From Chitinophaga sancti (GTDB taxonomy: Bacteria > Bacteroidota > Bacteroidia > Chitinophagales > Chitinophagaceae): a stretch of DNA of 64,000 nucleotides. The notes beneath the pieces are model-generated. The model was not told the DNA's origin. It was given only the letters and a program-made list of their open reading frames with translations, and made no database searches. Below, piece after piece: positions 45,924 through 54,155 of the stretch. Within the stretch, counting starts at the first letter, position 1, and each line of letters opens with the position of its first letter. Location: the NCBI RefSeq assembly GCF_034424315.1, contig NZ_CP139972.1, positions 3,224,001 through 3,288,000 on the forward strand, given 5' to 3'. Both the position numbers and the translations under genes were made by a program.

Positions 45924-46860
45924 TATTGGAGGAACCAATACAAAATTTGGCATAGTAGATCGCAGAGGTAACATTCTATGCGACGGTCGTATGCTAACGA
46001 ACCAACATGAAAACGTAGACGCGTTCCTGGACGAACTGCACGGACACCTTTCCGTATTGATCGATCAGGTAGGTGGAATCAAAAACATCAGAGGAATTGG
46101 CGTAGGAGCTCCTAACGGAAACTTCTATACCGGAAATATTGAATACGCTCCGAACCTTCGCTGGAAGGGGATCGTTCCATTGTCGAAATTGCTGGAAGCT
46201 AAATTTGGTATCCCTGCTGTTTTAACAAATGATGCAAATGCAGCTGCACTGGGTGAATTTATGTACGGTGCTGCCAGAAGCATGAGAGACTTTATCGTCA
46301 TCACCCTGGGTACAGGCGTAGGTAGCGGTATCGTTGCAAATGGTCAGCTGATCTATGGTCACGACGGTTTTGCCGGCGAACTGGGTCACTGTATCGTCAT
46401 CCCTGGTGGTCGTTTCCACCCTGGAACCAAGGCCCATGGCTCACTGGAAGCATACGCTTCCGCTACAGGTGTGACCAACACTGCACTGGAATTCCTGGAA
46501 ACCCGTCCGAATGAAAAAAGTCTGCTGCGTGAATTCAAAAAAGAAGAAGTAAATTCAAAAGTAATTTATGAAGCTGCCATGAAGGGCGATACCCTGGCCA
46601 TGGAAGTGTATGAGTTCACCGGTAAGATCCTGGGTGAGGCAATTGCGAACTTCGTAATGTTCTCCAGCCCTGAAGCGATCGTACTGTTTGGTGGTCTGAC
46701 CAAAGCCGGCGATCTGTTAATGAAACCAGTTCGTGAGCATATGGAAAAGAACCTGCTGCCTATCTTCCAGAATAAGGTGAAGCTGGTATTCTCCGAACTG
46801 AAAGAAAGCGATGCTGCGATATTAGGTGCGAGCGCACTGGCATGGGAGATGAAAGATTAA
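45895..46860 (+). CDS. ROK family sugar kinase lacking the zinc cysteines
   Basis: 321 residues. GIDIGGTNTKFGIVD (residues 8-22) is the ATP phosphate loop, and the catalytic base is Asp113 in TNDANAAALGE. His165 in ELGH is kept, but the three-cysteine zinc motif normally found 10-20 residues further on is replaced by GGRFHPGTKAHGSLEAY. It therefore belongs to a variant ROK group or has lost the structural zinc. The start overlaps the transporter gene by 29 bases. Likely substrate: imported glucose or GlcNAc. Confidence 0.85.
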   Translation: MSQQLAVGIDIGGTNTKFGIVDRRGNILCDGRMLTNQHENVDAFLDELHGHLSVLIDQVGGIKNIRGIGVGAPNGNFYTGNIEYAPNLRWKGIVPLSKLLEAKFGIPAVLTNDANAAALGEFMYGAARSMRDFIVITLGTGVGSGIVANGQLIYGHDGFAGELGHCIVIPGGRFHPGTKAHGSLEAYASATGVTNTALEFLETRPNEKSLLREFKKEEVNSKVIYEAAMKGDTLAMEVYEFTGKILGEAIANFVMFSSPEAIVLFGGLTKAGDLLMKPVREHMEKNLLPIFQNKVKLVFSELKESDAAILGASALAWEMKD

Positions 46861-46892
46861 TATCAACATAAAGCACTTGTAATTTAAACATC

Positions 46893-47948
46893 ATGCAAGA
46901 TCGCAGACATTTTTTAAAAGCAGCGGCCCTGGGTGCCGCTGCTTTGTCTTTAGACGGAGTAAAGAGCGCACAGGCATTACCGTTTGTAAAAAAAGACAGA
47001 AGCACTAAGCCCATTGTATTATCTACCTGGGATTTTGGCCGTGCAGCCAACCTGGCCGCATGGGAAATTTTAAAGAAAGGTGGTCGTGCACTGGATGCAG
47101 TGGAAGCCGGTGTAAGAGTACCGGAAGCTGATCCTAACAACCACACCGTAGGTTTTAGCGGCAATCCGGACCGCGATGGCCGTGTGACACTGGATGCCTG
47201 CATCATGGATGAAAAGGGCAATTGTGGCTCCGTAGCCTCCCTGGAGCACGTTACCCATGCTATTTCCGTAGCACGCCTGGTAATGGAAAAAACACCACAT
47301 GTAATGCTCGTAGGTGATGGTGCCCTGCAATTTGCATTGTCACAGGGTTTTAAAAAGGAAAACCTGCTCACACCGGAGTCTGAAAAGGCCTGGAGAGAAT
47401 GGCTGAAAACTTCCGAGTATAAGCCCGTCATGAACATCGAAAACTCCTCTTACGGGCAGGGTAGTAACCCTACCACTTTTAGCCCCCGCATGCTGCCTGG
47501 AAACGAGTATAACCACGATACCATTGGTATGGTGGCCATCGATGCAAACGGAGACTTATCCGGTGCATGTACCACCAGTGGCATGGCATATAAACTGCAT
47601 GGCCGTGTAGGCGACTCTCCTATCATTGGCGCAGGTTTGTATGTAGACAACGAAATCGGTGCTGCTACTTCTACAGGTGTGGGTGAAGAAGTGATCCGCA
47701 TTGTAGGTAGTCACCTCGTAGTAGAACTTATGCGTCAGGGTTATTCTCCTGAAAAAGCTTGTAAAGAAGCAGTAGAACGCATTGTGAAGAAAGGGCCTGA
47801 AAGAGCAAAGGGGCTGCAGGTAGGCTTCCTCGCAGTGAATAAAAAAGGTGAATACGGCGCTTATTGCCTGCAGAAAGGATTCAATTATGCCGTACTTTCT
47901 GAAAAGGAAAATAACGTGCTGATTGACGGGAAAAGCTACTATAAATAG
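46893..47948 (+). CDS. N4-(beta-N-acetylglucosaminyl)-L-asparaginase (glycosylasparaginase)
   Basis: 351 residues, N-terminal nucleophile hydrolase. The precursor autocleaves between Asp209 and Thr210 in EYNHDTIGMV; Thr210 becomes the nucleophile. WDFGRAANLAAWEIL, ACTTSGMAYKLHGRVGDSPIIGAG and the C-terminal region match the family, for which the Elizabethkingia enzyme is the bacterial model. A twin-arginine-like start (DRRHFLKAAALGAAAL) indicates export. It cleaves the GlcNAc-Asn bond of N-glycopeptides, giving GlcNAc and aspartate. Confidence 0.93.
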   Translation: MQDRRHFLKAAALGAAALSLDGVKSAQALPFVKKDRSTKPIVLSTWDFGRAANLAAWEILKKGGRALDAVEAGVRVPEADPNNHTVGFSGNPDRDGRVTLDACIMDEKGNCGSVASLEHVTHAISVARLVMEKTPHVMLVGDGALQFALSQGFKKENLLTPESEKAWREWLKTSEYKPVMNIENSSYGQGSNPTTFSPRMLPGNEYNHDTIGMVAIDANGDLSGACTTSGMAYKLHGRVGDSPIIGAGLYVDNEIGAATSTGVGEEVIRIVGSHLVVELMRQGYSPEKACKEAVERIVKKGPERAKGLQVGFLAVNKKGEYGAYCLQKGFNYAVLSEKENNVLIDGKSYYK

Positions 47949-48019
47949 TCTTCTTTTTTCAAAAGAAAACCTGTGATAGCTTACAATCCGAATAAGAACC
48001 GATACCTCATAAATAAGAC

Positions 48020-48757
48020 ATGATTACACTCGAAATATGTGCGGGCTCAGTCGCATCCTGTATCGCAGCTCAGGAAGGTGGTGCAAAACGTATAGAACTG
48101 TGTGACAACCTGCTGGAAGGCGGTACCACACCCAGCTATGCCACCATTGCCCTGGCACGCGAAAAGGTAACGATTGACCTGTATCCCATTATCCGCCCCC
48201 GTGGTGGCGATTTCCTGTACGATGACCTGGAATATGCCACCATGCAGAAAGATATTCAGCTCTGCAAAGAACTAGGTTGTAATGGCGTGGTAATAGGTTT
48301 ACTCACCGCCGATGGCAAGGTAGACGTACCGCGTACCAAAGCACTGGTAGAACTGGCATGGCCTATGGGCGTGACCTTTCACCGGGCATTTGATATGACA
48401 GCCGATCCTTTGCAGGCACTGGAAGACGTGATCAGTACTGGTTGTGAACGCATCCTCACTTCCGGTCAGCGAAATACCGCTATTGAAGGCGCTGCCCTCC
48501 TGAAAACACTCGTTGAAAAATCAGCAGGCCGCATTGCCATCATGGTAGGCTCGGGCGTGAGAGCAAATAATATTGCTACACTGATCAAAGAAACCGGCGC
48601 CACAGAGTTTCATACCTCGGCCAAAGGTTATAATGAAAGTAGAATGGTGTACAGAAATCCAAATGTGAGTATGGGAGGTATACCAGGTGTTCCAGAGTAT
48701 GGCATTTCCCAGACGCAGGTGGATGAAGTGAAAAAAATATTAGTATTAGCGAAATAA
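48020..48757 (+). CDS. cutC: CutC family protein
   Basis: 245 residues, TIM-barrel CutC family. LEICAGSVASCIAAQEGGAKRIELCDNL at the start, FHRAFDM in the middle and GATEFHTSAKG near the end are typical. The family is named for copper homeostasis, although a direct copper role is disputed. Here it lies between the glycosylasparaginase and nagB, with a strong terminator right after it. A sugar-related role is worth considering from context, but the sequence does not show it. Confidence 0.85.
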   Translation: MITLEICAGSVASCIAAQEGGAKRIELCDNLLEGGTTPSYATIALAREKVTIDLYPIIRPRGGDFLYDDLEYATMQKDIQLCKELGCNGVVIGLLTADGKVDVPRTKALVELAWPMGVTFHRAFDMTADPLQALEDVISTGCERILTSGQRNTAIEGAALLKTLVEKSAGRIAIMVGSGVRANNIATLIKETGATEFHTSAKGYNESRMVYRNPNVSMGGIPGVPEYGISQTQVDEVKKILVLAK

Positions 48758-48760
48758 TGA

Positions 48761-48798
48761 AAAGCGCTTTTGCCGTTGCAAAAGCGCTTTTTTTTTGC
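48761..48798 (+). terminator. Intrinsic terminator after cutC
   Basis: Perfect 13-bp arms aaagcgcttttgc and its complement around a 4-nt loop, followed by a T-run. It ends the transporter-kinase-amidase-cutC operon before nagB. Confidence 0.9.
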
Positions 48799-48968
48799 CC
48801 CTTAATAGCTTTTTCTCACATCCTAATACAATTATTTTAAGTGTACCCGATACATTTATGATTTTTGTCGTTTCTGCTTAAACACACACAAAAATTCTAC
48901 CTCGGTAAGAAGATTTTTTTTAATTTTCGGTCTCGTTTTTAAACCGCATCTAATCCAAATTAACAATC

Positions 48969-50894
48969 ATGACGCTAAATCATCAGGAAATTGAACTGAT
49001 TGACAGTTTCGAACAAATAGCCGTGGATATATATCCTACCGCTAAAGACGGTTCCAAAGCAGTGGCACAGGAAATAGCAGCATTGATCAAGGCAAGACAG
49101 GCCACTAACAAAAATGTAGTGTTAGGCCTGGCTACCGGCTCTACTCCAAAGTATCTTTATGCTGAACTTGTTCGCCTTCACAGAGAAGAAGGACTGAGTT
49201 TCAAAAACGTGATCACTTTCAATCTGGATGAATACTATCCGATCGAACCCGATGCGCTGCAGAGCTACAACAGGTTCATGAAGGAACAGCTGTTCAACCA
49301 CATTGACATTCCGGAGGAAAACACACACGTACCAGATGGTACTATTCCAAAGGAAAAAGTGAAAGAATTCGCAGCTGAATATGAAGCAAAAATTGAAGCT
49401 GCCGGTGGTATTGACCTGCAAATTCTCGGTATTGGTACCAATGGCCATATCGGGTTCAATGAGCCAGGTTCTGCCCTCACTTCTCACACCCGCCTCGTAA
49501 CACTGGATAACTCAACAAGAATGGCGAATGCATTCGAGTTTTCCAATATGAGCCTGGTACCCCGTCTCGCTATCACAATGGGTCTGAATACCATTTTCAA
49601 AGCGAAACGTGTCGTACTGCTGGCATGGGGTTCCCATAAATCTAAAATCGTTCAACGCTCCGTTGAAGGTCACAGCAGCGACCAGGTGCCAGCTTCCCTG
49701 CTGCAACAGCACTCTGACTGCAAATTCGTGATCGATGAGCAGGCAGCAGAAGACCTGACCCGTAACAAGGAGCCATGGCTGACCGGTGACTGCGAATGGA
49801 CGCCTAAACTGCGTCGTAAAGCGGTAACCAACCTCGCCCTGAAGCTGAACAAACCCATCCTGATGCTGACTGACCGTGATTACAACGAAAATGGTCTGAA
49901 TGACCTGATCGTACAATACGGTTCCGCATATGAATTAAATATCGAAGAGTTCAACGGTCTGCGTGATACCATCACCGGATGGCCAGGTGGGAAGCCAGGT
50001 ACTCAGTTACCCAGCCACCCTGAACGCTCTGAGCCACTGAAAAAACGTGTGCTGATCTTCTCTCCACACCCTGATGATGACATCATCTCTATGGGTGGTA
50101 CCTTCATCCGCCTGCACGAACAGGGTCATGATGTACACGTAGGTTACCAGACTTCCGGTAACATCGCGGTAACTGACGAGTTCGTACTGCGTTATATCGA
50201 CTTCGCAGTAGGCTTTGAAGATATGTTCGGCATCGACCGTAGCAAGAGCTCCCAGGTACTGGCGGATGCGAAAGCATTCCTCGGTTCCAAGAAACCTTCC
50301 CAGAAGGATTCTCCTGAGATCCGTGCTATCAAAGGCCTGATCCGTCGTGGTGAAGCAAAAGCTACCTGCCGCTACGTAGGTATCCCTGAAGAAAATATCC
50401 ACTACAATAACCTGCCTTTCTACGAAACAGGTCTGATCGAGAAAGCACCTGCAAGCCAGGCTGACATCGATATCACCAAAGACCTGATCCGTAAAATTAA
50501 ACCACACCAGATCTTCTGTGCCGGTGACCTCGCCGATCCACATGGTACCCACAAAGTATGCCTGGAAATCATCTTCGCTGCGCTGGATCAGCTGAAACAC
50601 GAAGAGTTTATGAAGGAGTGCTGGGTATGGTTGTATAAAGGTGCATGGCAGGAATGGAAGATCAATGAGATCGAAATGGCAGTGCCAATGAGCCCTGACC
50701 AGGTAAGACAAAAACGCCTGGGTATCTTTATCCACCAGAGCCAGAAAGACGTTGTACCTTTCCAGGGTACAGATAGCCGCGAGTTCTGGGAAAGAGCTGA
50801 AGACCGTAACGCAGATACCGCGAACCTGTACGACCAGTTAGGTTTGCAGAAGTATGCAGCGATGGAAGCTTTTGTAAGGTATCATTTCATGTAA
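48969..50894 (+). CDS. nagB: Glucosamine-6-phosphate deaminase fused to a PIG-L deacetylase
   Basis: 641 residues. The NagB domain covers about 15-275 with LATGSTPKYLYAEL, FNLDEYYPIEPDALQSY and GIGTNGHIGFNEPG; it converts GlcN-6-P to fructose-6-P and ammonia. A linker follows, then a PIG-L/LmbE domain from about residue 358, with the zinc motif SPHPDDD (Asp 369-371) and a later ADPHGTHK. PIG-L enzymes remove acetyl groups from GlcNAc compounds. Together they could deacetylate and then deaminate GlcNAc-6-P in one protein. This fusion is known in Bacteroides. It is a separate unit with its own 170-base upstream region. Confidence 0.92.
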   Translation: MTLNHQEIELIDSFEQIAVDIYPTAKDGSKAVAQEIAALIKARQATNKNVVLGLATGSTPKYLYAELVRLHREEGLSFKNVITFNLDEYYPIEPDALQSYNRFMKEQLFNHIDIPEENTHVPDGTIPKEKVKEFAAEYEAKIEAAGGIDLQILGIGTNGHIGFNEPGSALTSHTRLVTLDNSTRMANAFEFSNMSLVPRLAITMGLNTIFKAKRVVLLAWGSHKSKIVQRSVEGHSSDQVPASLLQQHSDCKFVIDEQAAEDLTRNKEPWLTGDCEWTPKLRRKAVTNLALKLNKPILMLTDRDYNENGLNDLIVQYGSAYELNIEEFNGLRDTITGWPGGKPGTQLPSHPERSEPLKKRVLIFSPHPDDDIISMGGTFIRLHEQGHDVHVGYQTSGNIAVTDEFVLRYIDFAVGFEDMFGIDRSKSSQVLADAKAFLGSKKPSQKDSPEIRAIKGLIRRGEAKATCRYVGIPEENIHYNNLPFYETGLIEKAPASQADIDITKDLIRKIKPHQIFCAGDLADPHGTHKVCLEIIFAALDQLKHEEFMKECWVWLYKGAWQEWKINEIEMAVPMSPDQVRQKRLGIFIHQSQKDVVPFQGTDSREFWERAEDRNADTANLYDQLGLQKYAAMEAFVRYHFM

Positions 50895-51274
50895 GATATC
50901 TATTTGATGTAAGTATTTGCTTGTTATACGAAAAGGGTGATTGGGAAACCAGTCACCCTTTCTTATTTACAAACTCAGCAGTGCTGGTTTCTATTAAAAG
51001 CCCCTGTTGCATTGCTTAAAAACCTTCTCCTTCAGCCAACAGCTGATTGTTTAATGAGAAAACATTCATGAAAGAGGGAATTCACCTACGGGCATGAAAG
51101 CCATTTTAAGAAAAAAGGACTCCTTTTGATTTTGCACGATTTAATTTGCCACTTTCCATTGCAAAATGAAAATATTCTTTACATTTATAAATCAAAATTT
51201 TCAACCAAATCTTGATTTCCCGAAGGCCTTATTTCCACGAATCAATGATTGTCATCCAATAAAATGTTACCAAT
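50895..51274. other. Intergenic region with terminator and weak promoter box
   Basis: Holds the nagB terminator and a TGATTTTG box (51127-51134, one mismatch to TAnnTTTG). A 68-codon frame at 51166-51372 overlaps the next gene out of frame and is not supported. Confidence 0.45.
50934..50965 (+). terminator. Intrinsic terminator of nagB
   Basis: Arms agggtgattgg and ccagtcaccct with one wobble pair and a 4-nt loop, then a T-rich tail. Confidence 0.8.
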
Positions 51275-52162
51275 ATGAGACTGCTCCTCGCCAGCAGATC
51301 CGCCGCTTACCTGGCCTTATTCCGTGCCATTGCATCCAACAGACTTCCCAGCCAACGGCGTTACCTGTTTAATGACCCATTCGCCAAATATTTTCTGCCC
51401 CCATCACTTCGCATGATAGCCAGCCTTGCTGCTGTACCCGGTTTCAACTTCATCATCGGTAAGATCCTTGACTCCCGTTTCTCAGGCGCTCTCAGCTCCT
51501 GCCTGGCCCGAACGCGGCTCATAGATGTCATGATCCTGGAAACCATCCGGAACTTTGGCATCAATCAACTGATCCTCTTCGGCGCTGGTTACGATTGCCG
51601 CATTCACCGTCTCGATTTCAAAACCAAACTCGCATTTGTAGAAATTGATCATCCCCGCTTGCAGGACGCCAAAAGAAATGTACTGGAAAACCTGAAGAAC
51701 AAACCCACAGAATTTATTGATTATATCCCCGTGGATTTCAGTAACCAACAACTTGAAACCACCATTCCGCACCACTTGCTAAAATCTCATTACAAGACAT
51801 TACTGATCTGGGAAGGAGTCACTAATTCACTTACCATCCCTATTGCGGATAAGCTCTTCCAATATTTCAGTAAATTTACAAGCGGCACCAGGATCATTTT
51901 CATCTATATTGATGACAAAGTCCTTACCCACACGCAATCTTTTTTAGGCACAGCTATTTCACCCAAAGAATTACGGCAACACCAGGAGTCCTGGAACTTC
52001 GGAATGGCCCCTTCCAAAATGAAACAATTCCTGGAAGGGTATAATATGGAACTACTCTACGACGTTGATGCTGATGACTATAGGCATCTCTGCTTTGGCA
52101 AAAGCGCTGACAAAATGAATGGATTGGAATACTACCGGGTGGTAATGGCCGTAGTAAAATAA
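51275..52162 (+). CDS. SAM-dependent methyltransferase (LCMT/PPM-like family)
   Basis: 295 residues. The family is the bacterial group related to leucine carboxyl methyltransferase (TIGR00027-like). The SAM site is seen at QLILFGAGYDCRIHRL (about residues 95-110) and FVEIDHPRLQDAKR (about 120-133). Further family text is LLIWEGVTNSLT. The substrate is unknown. The gene ends 4 bases before a glutamine amidotransferase-like gene, so the two may be cotranscribed. Confidence 0.8.
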   Translation: MRLLLASRSAAYLALFRAIASNRLPSQRRYLFNDPFAKYFLPPSLRMIASLAAVPGFNFIIGKILDSRFSGALSSCLARTRLIDVMILETIRNFGINQLILFGAGYDCRIHRLDFKTKLAFVEIDHPRLQDAKRNVLENLKNKPTEFIDYIPVDFSNQQLETTIPHHLLKSHYKTLLIWEGVTNSLTIPIADKLFQYFSKFTSGTRIIFIYIDDKVLTHTQSFLGTAISPKELRQHQESWNFGMAPSKMKQFLEGYNMELLYDVDADDYRHLCFGKSADKMNGLEYYRVVMAVVK

Positions 52163-52166
52163 CGTT

Positions 52167-52850
52167 ATGCATATACATATTTTCATGCATGTGCCTTTTG
52201 AAGGCCCAGGATGCATTCTTGACTGGATTAATTTAAAGGCACACGACGTCACCTACACTCACTGGTATAAACACAGCACCCCACCAGCTGCTACAGATTT
52301 TGATTTTCTCATCGTACTGGGAGGACCTATGGGTATTCATGATGAAAGCGAATATCCCTGGCTGGCGGCAGAAAAAGCGATGATCAGACAAGCGATTCAT
52401 GACGATAAACCTGTACTGGGTATCTGCCTGGGGGCACAGCTCATTGCGCATGTATTGGGGGCAAATGTGTATGCAAATGAACAGAAGGAAATAGGATGGT
52501 ATCCAGTGCAGTTCAGTCCATCGTCTCCGGTCAAAGTCCTGCCACAGGAAATGACGGTGTTTCACTGGCATGGAGATACTTTCGATCTGCCTGCGGGAGC
52601 GGCGGGTTTTGCATCTTCGGCAGCAACATCGAATCAGGCCTTTGTGTATAAGGAGAAAGTGATGGCTTTGCAGTTTCATTTTGAGGTGACAACAGAGAAC
52701 CTGGAGCATATGGTGCAGCACGGAGAAGAGGAACTGGTAGCAGCGCCGTACGTACAGGATAGGGGGCTGATACAGGATTTGTCAGTGTTTATACCGGAGA
52801 ATAATGCCCTGATGTATGGGGTGCTGGATTACCTGGCGGATGCCAGGTAG
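52167..52850 (+). CDS. Class I glutamine amidotransferase-like protein
   Basis: 227 residues. The triad of type 1 amidotransferases is present: the nucleophile in GICLGAQLIAHVLG (Cys near residue 92), and His-Glu in LQFHFEVT (near 172-174). LGGPMGIHDESEYPWL is typical of the GMP-synthase-like stand-alone group. No synthetase domain partner is nearby. Possible role: hydrolysis of gamma-glutamyl compounds or glutamine. The stop is followed by a minisatellite. Confidence 0.8.
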   Translation: MHIHIFMHVPFEGPGCILDWINLKAHDVTYTHWYKHSTPPAATDFDFLIVLGGPMGIHDESEYPWLAAEKAMIRQAIHDDKPVLGICLGAQLIAHVLGANVYANEQKEIGWYPVQFSPSSPVKVLPQEMTVFHWHGDTFDLPAGAAGFASSAATSNQAFVYKEKVMALQFHFEVTTENLEHMVQHGEEELVAAPYVQDRGLIQDLSVFIPENNALMYGVLDYLADAR

Positions 52851-52880
52851 TAATGAAGTAAGTGAATTAAGGAATTGAAT

Positions 52881-53088
52881 GAAGCTGCTGCATTAAGTAA
52901 CTGAACCAGGTAGCTACCGAATTAAATGACCTACTATTGAATAACTGAAATAGAAGCTGCTGCATTAAATAACTAAACCAGCCAGCTACCGAATTAAATG
53001 ACCTACTATTGAATAACTGAAATAGAAGCTGCTGCATTAAATAACCAAACCAGCCAACTACCGAATTAAATGATCTACTATTGAATTA
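52881..53088. repeat. 72-bp tandem repeat, about three copies
   Basis: Copies begin with gaagctgctgcattaa at 52881, 52953 and 53025. Period is exactly 72. Copies 1 and 2 are full length; copy 3 diverges after about 60 bases. Every reading frame contains stops, so it is not coding. It fills most of the gap between the amidotransferase-like gene and ypdA. Confidence 0.92.
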
Positions 53089-53117
53089 AATGGCAACAGG
53101 CACCCCCAATTATTTCG

Positions 53118-53125
53118 TAATTTTG
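53118..53125 (+). promoter_or_regulatory. -7 box abutting the ypdA start
   Basis: TAATTTTG matches TAnnTTTG and ends five bases before the ATG. Transcription would begin at or next to the start codon, that is, a leaderless or near-leaderless mRNA. Confidence 0.5.
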
Positions 53126-53130
53126 CCCCC

Positions 53131-54087
53131 ATGGAAAAGTACGATATCCTGATTGTTGGCGCTGGTCCTATCGGACTAGCCTGTGGACTCGCAGCACAAA
53201 AGGCCGGATTAAGCTACCTCATCATCGAAAAAGGCTGCCTAACCAACTCACTCTACAATTACCCGCTCTACATGACTTTCTTCTCTACTTCTGAGAAGCT
53301 GGAAATCGGAGGCATTCCCTGGGTGTCTATCAATGCCAAACCCATTCGCCCGGAAGCACTTGAATATTACCGCCGGGTAGCAGTAGCCAATAAACTGCAT
53401 GTACGCCTCTTCGAAAAGGTGGAAAGCATTACACCGGGTTATACTATTAAAACAAGTAAAGAGACCTATACAGCCGATCATGTCATCATTGCCACCGGCT
53501 TTTATGACATCCCTAATATGCTGAATATTCCGGGCGAAGACCTGCCGAAAGTAACACACTATTATAAAGATCCTCATTTCTATGCTACGCAGAAAGTAGT
53601 AGTGATAGGTGCGAATAATTCTTCTGTGGATGCAGCACTGGAAACGTATCGGAAAGGTGCGGATGTAACAATGGTGGTCCGCGAAGGAGAAATTGGGAAA
53701 CGGGTGAAATACTGGGTGAAACCGGATATTGAGAATCGTATTGCAGAAGGATCGATCAAAGTTTATTATCATTCTAACCTGAAAGCAGTCAGGGAAAGGG
53801 AAGTGGATATTCAGACACCGGATGGTATGATCACGATTCAGAATGATTATGTGCTGGCGCTGACAGGGTATCAGCCAAATTTCAGCTTTCTGGAAATGGC
53901 GGGGATAAGGCTGTCAAAAGATGAGAAACGGCATCCGCAATATAATCCGGAGACGATGGAAACGAATATGCCGGGGATCTACCTGGCTGGTGTGGTAGTT
54001 GGAGGAATGGATACTGCCATCTGGTTTATTGAGAATTCAAGAGATCATGCAGATAAAATTATCGCTAACATCTTACGCAACAAATAA
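53131..54087 (+). CDS. ypdA: YpdA family flavin disulfide reductase (bacillithiol-disulfide reductase-like)
   Basis: 318 residues. Two dinucleotide sites: FAD at ILIVGAGPIGLACGLAAQ (residues 6-23) and NADPH at VVVIGANNSSVDAALE (about 155-170). No thioredoxin-reductase CxxC is present, which is the mark of YpdA. The C-terminal GIYLAGVVVGGMDTAIW is family-typical. YpdA reduces oxidised bacillithiol in Firmicutes; many Bacteroidota make bacillithiol, so this role is plausible, but no bsh gene is in the window. Confidence 0.9.
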   Translation: MEKYDILIVGAGPIGLACGLAAQKAGLSYLIIEKGCLTNSLYNYPLYMTFFSTSEKLEIGGIPWVSINAKPIRPEALEYYRRVAVANKLHVRLFEKVESITPGYTIKTSKETYTADHVIIATGFYDIPNMLNIPGEDLPKVTHYYKDPHFYATQKVVVIGANNSSVDAALETYRKGADVTMVVREGEIGKRVKYWVKPDIENRIAEGSIKVYYHSNLKAVREREVDIQTPDGMITIQNDYVLALTGYQPNFSFLEMAGIRLSKDEKRHPQYNPETMETNMPGIYLAGVVVGGMDTAIWFIENSRDHADKIIANILRNK

Positions 54088-54155
54088 GGTCAGGCTTCGG
54101 GGTGGCCTTGTATGCTCCGGCTAGCGCAGGAGCATACAAAGCCACATATTCCCAA

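Noticed and set aside
51166..51372. 68-codon frame before the methyltransferase gene
   Set aside because: It overlaps the methyltransferase start in another frame and shows no family resemblance.
52881..53088. CRISPR array
   Set aside because: Repeats are contiguous 72-base units without variable spacers, and no cas genes are in the window.
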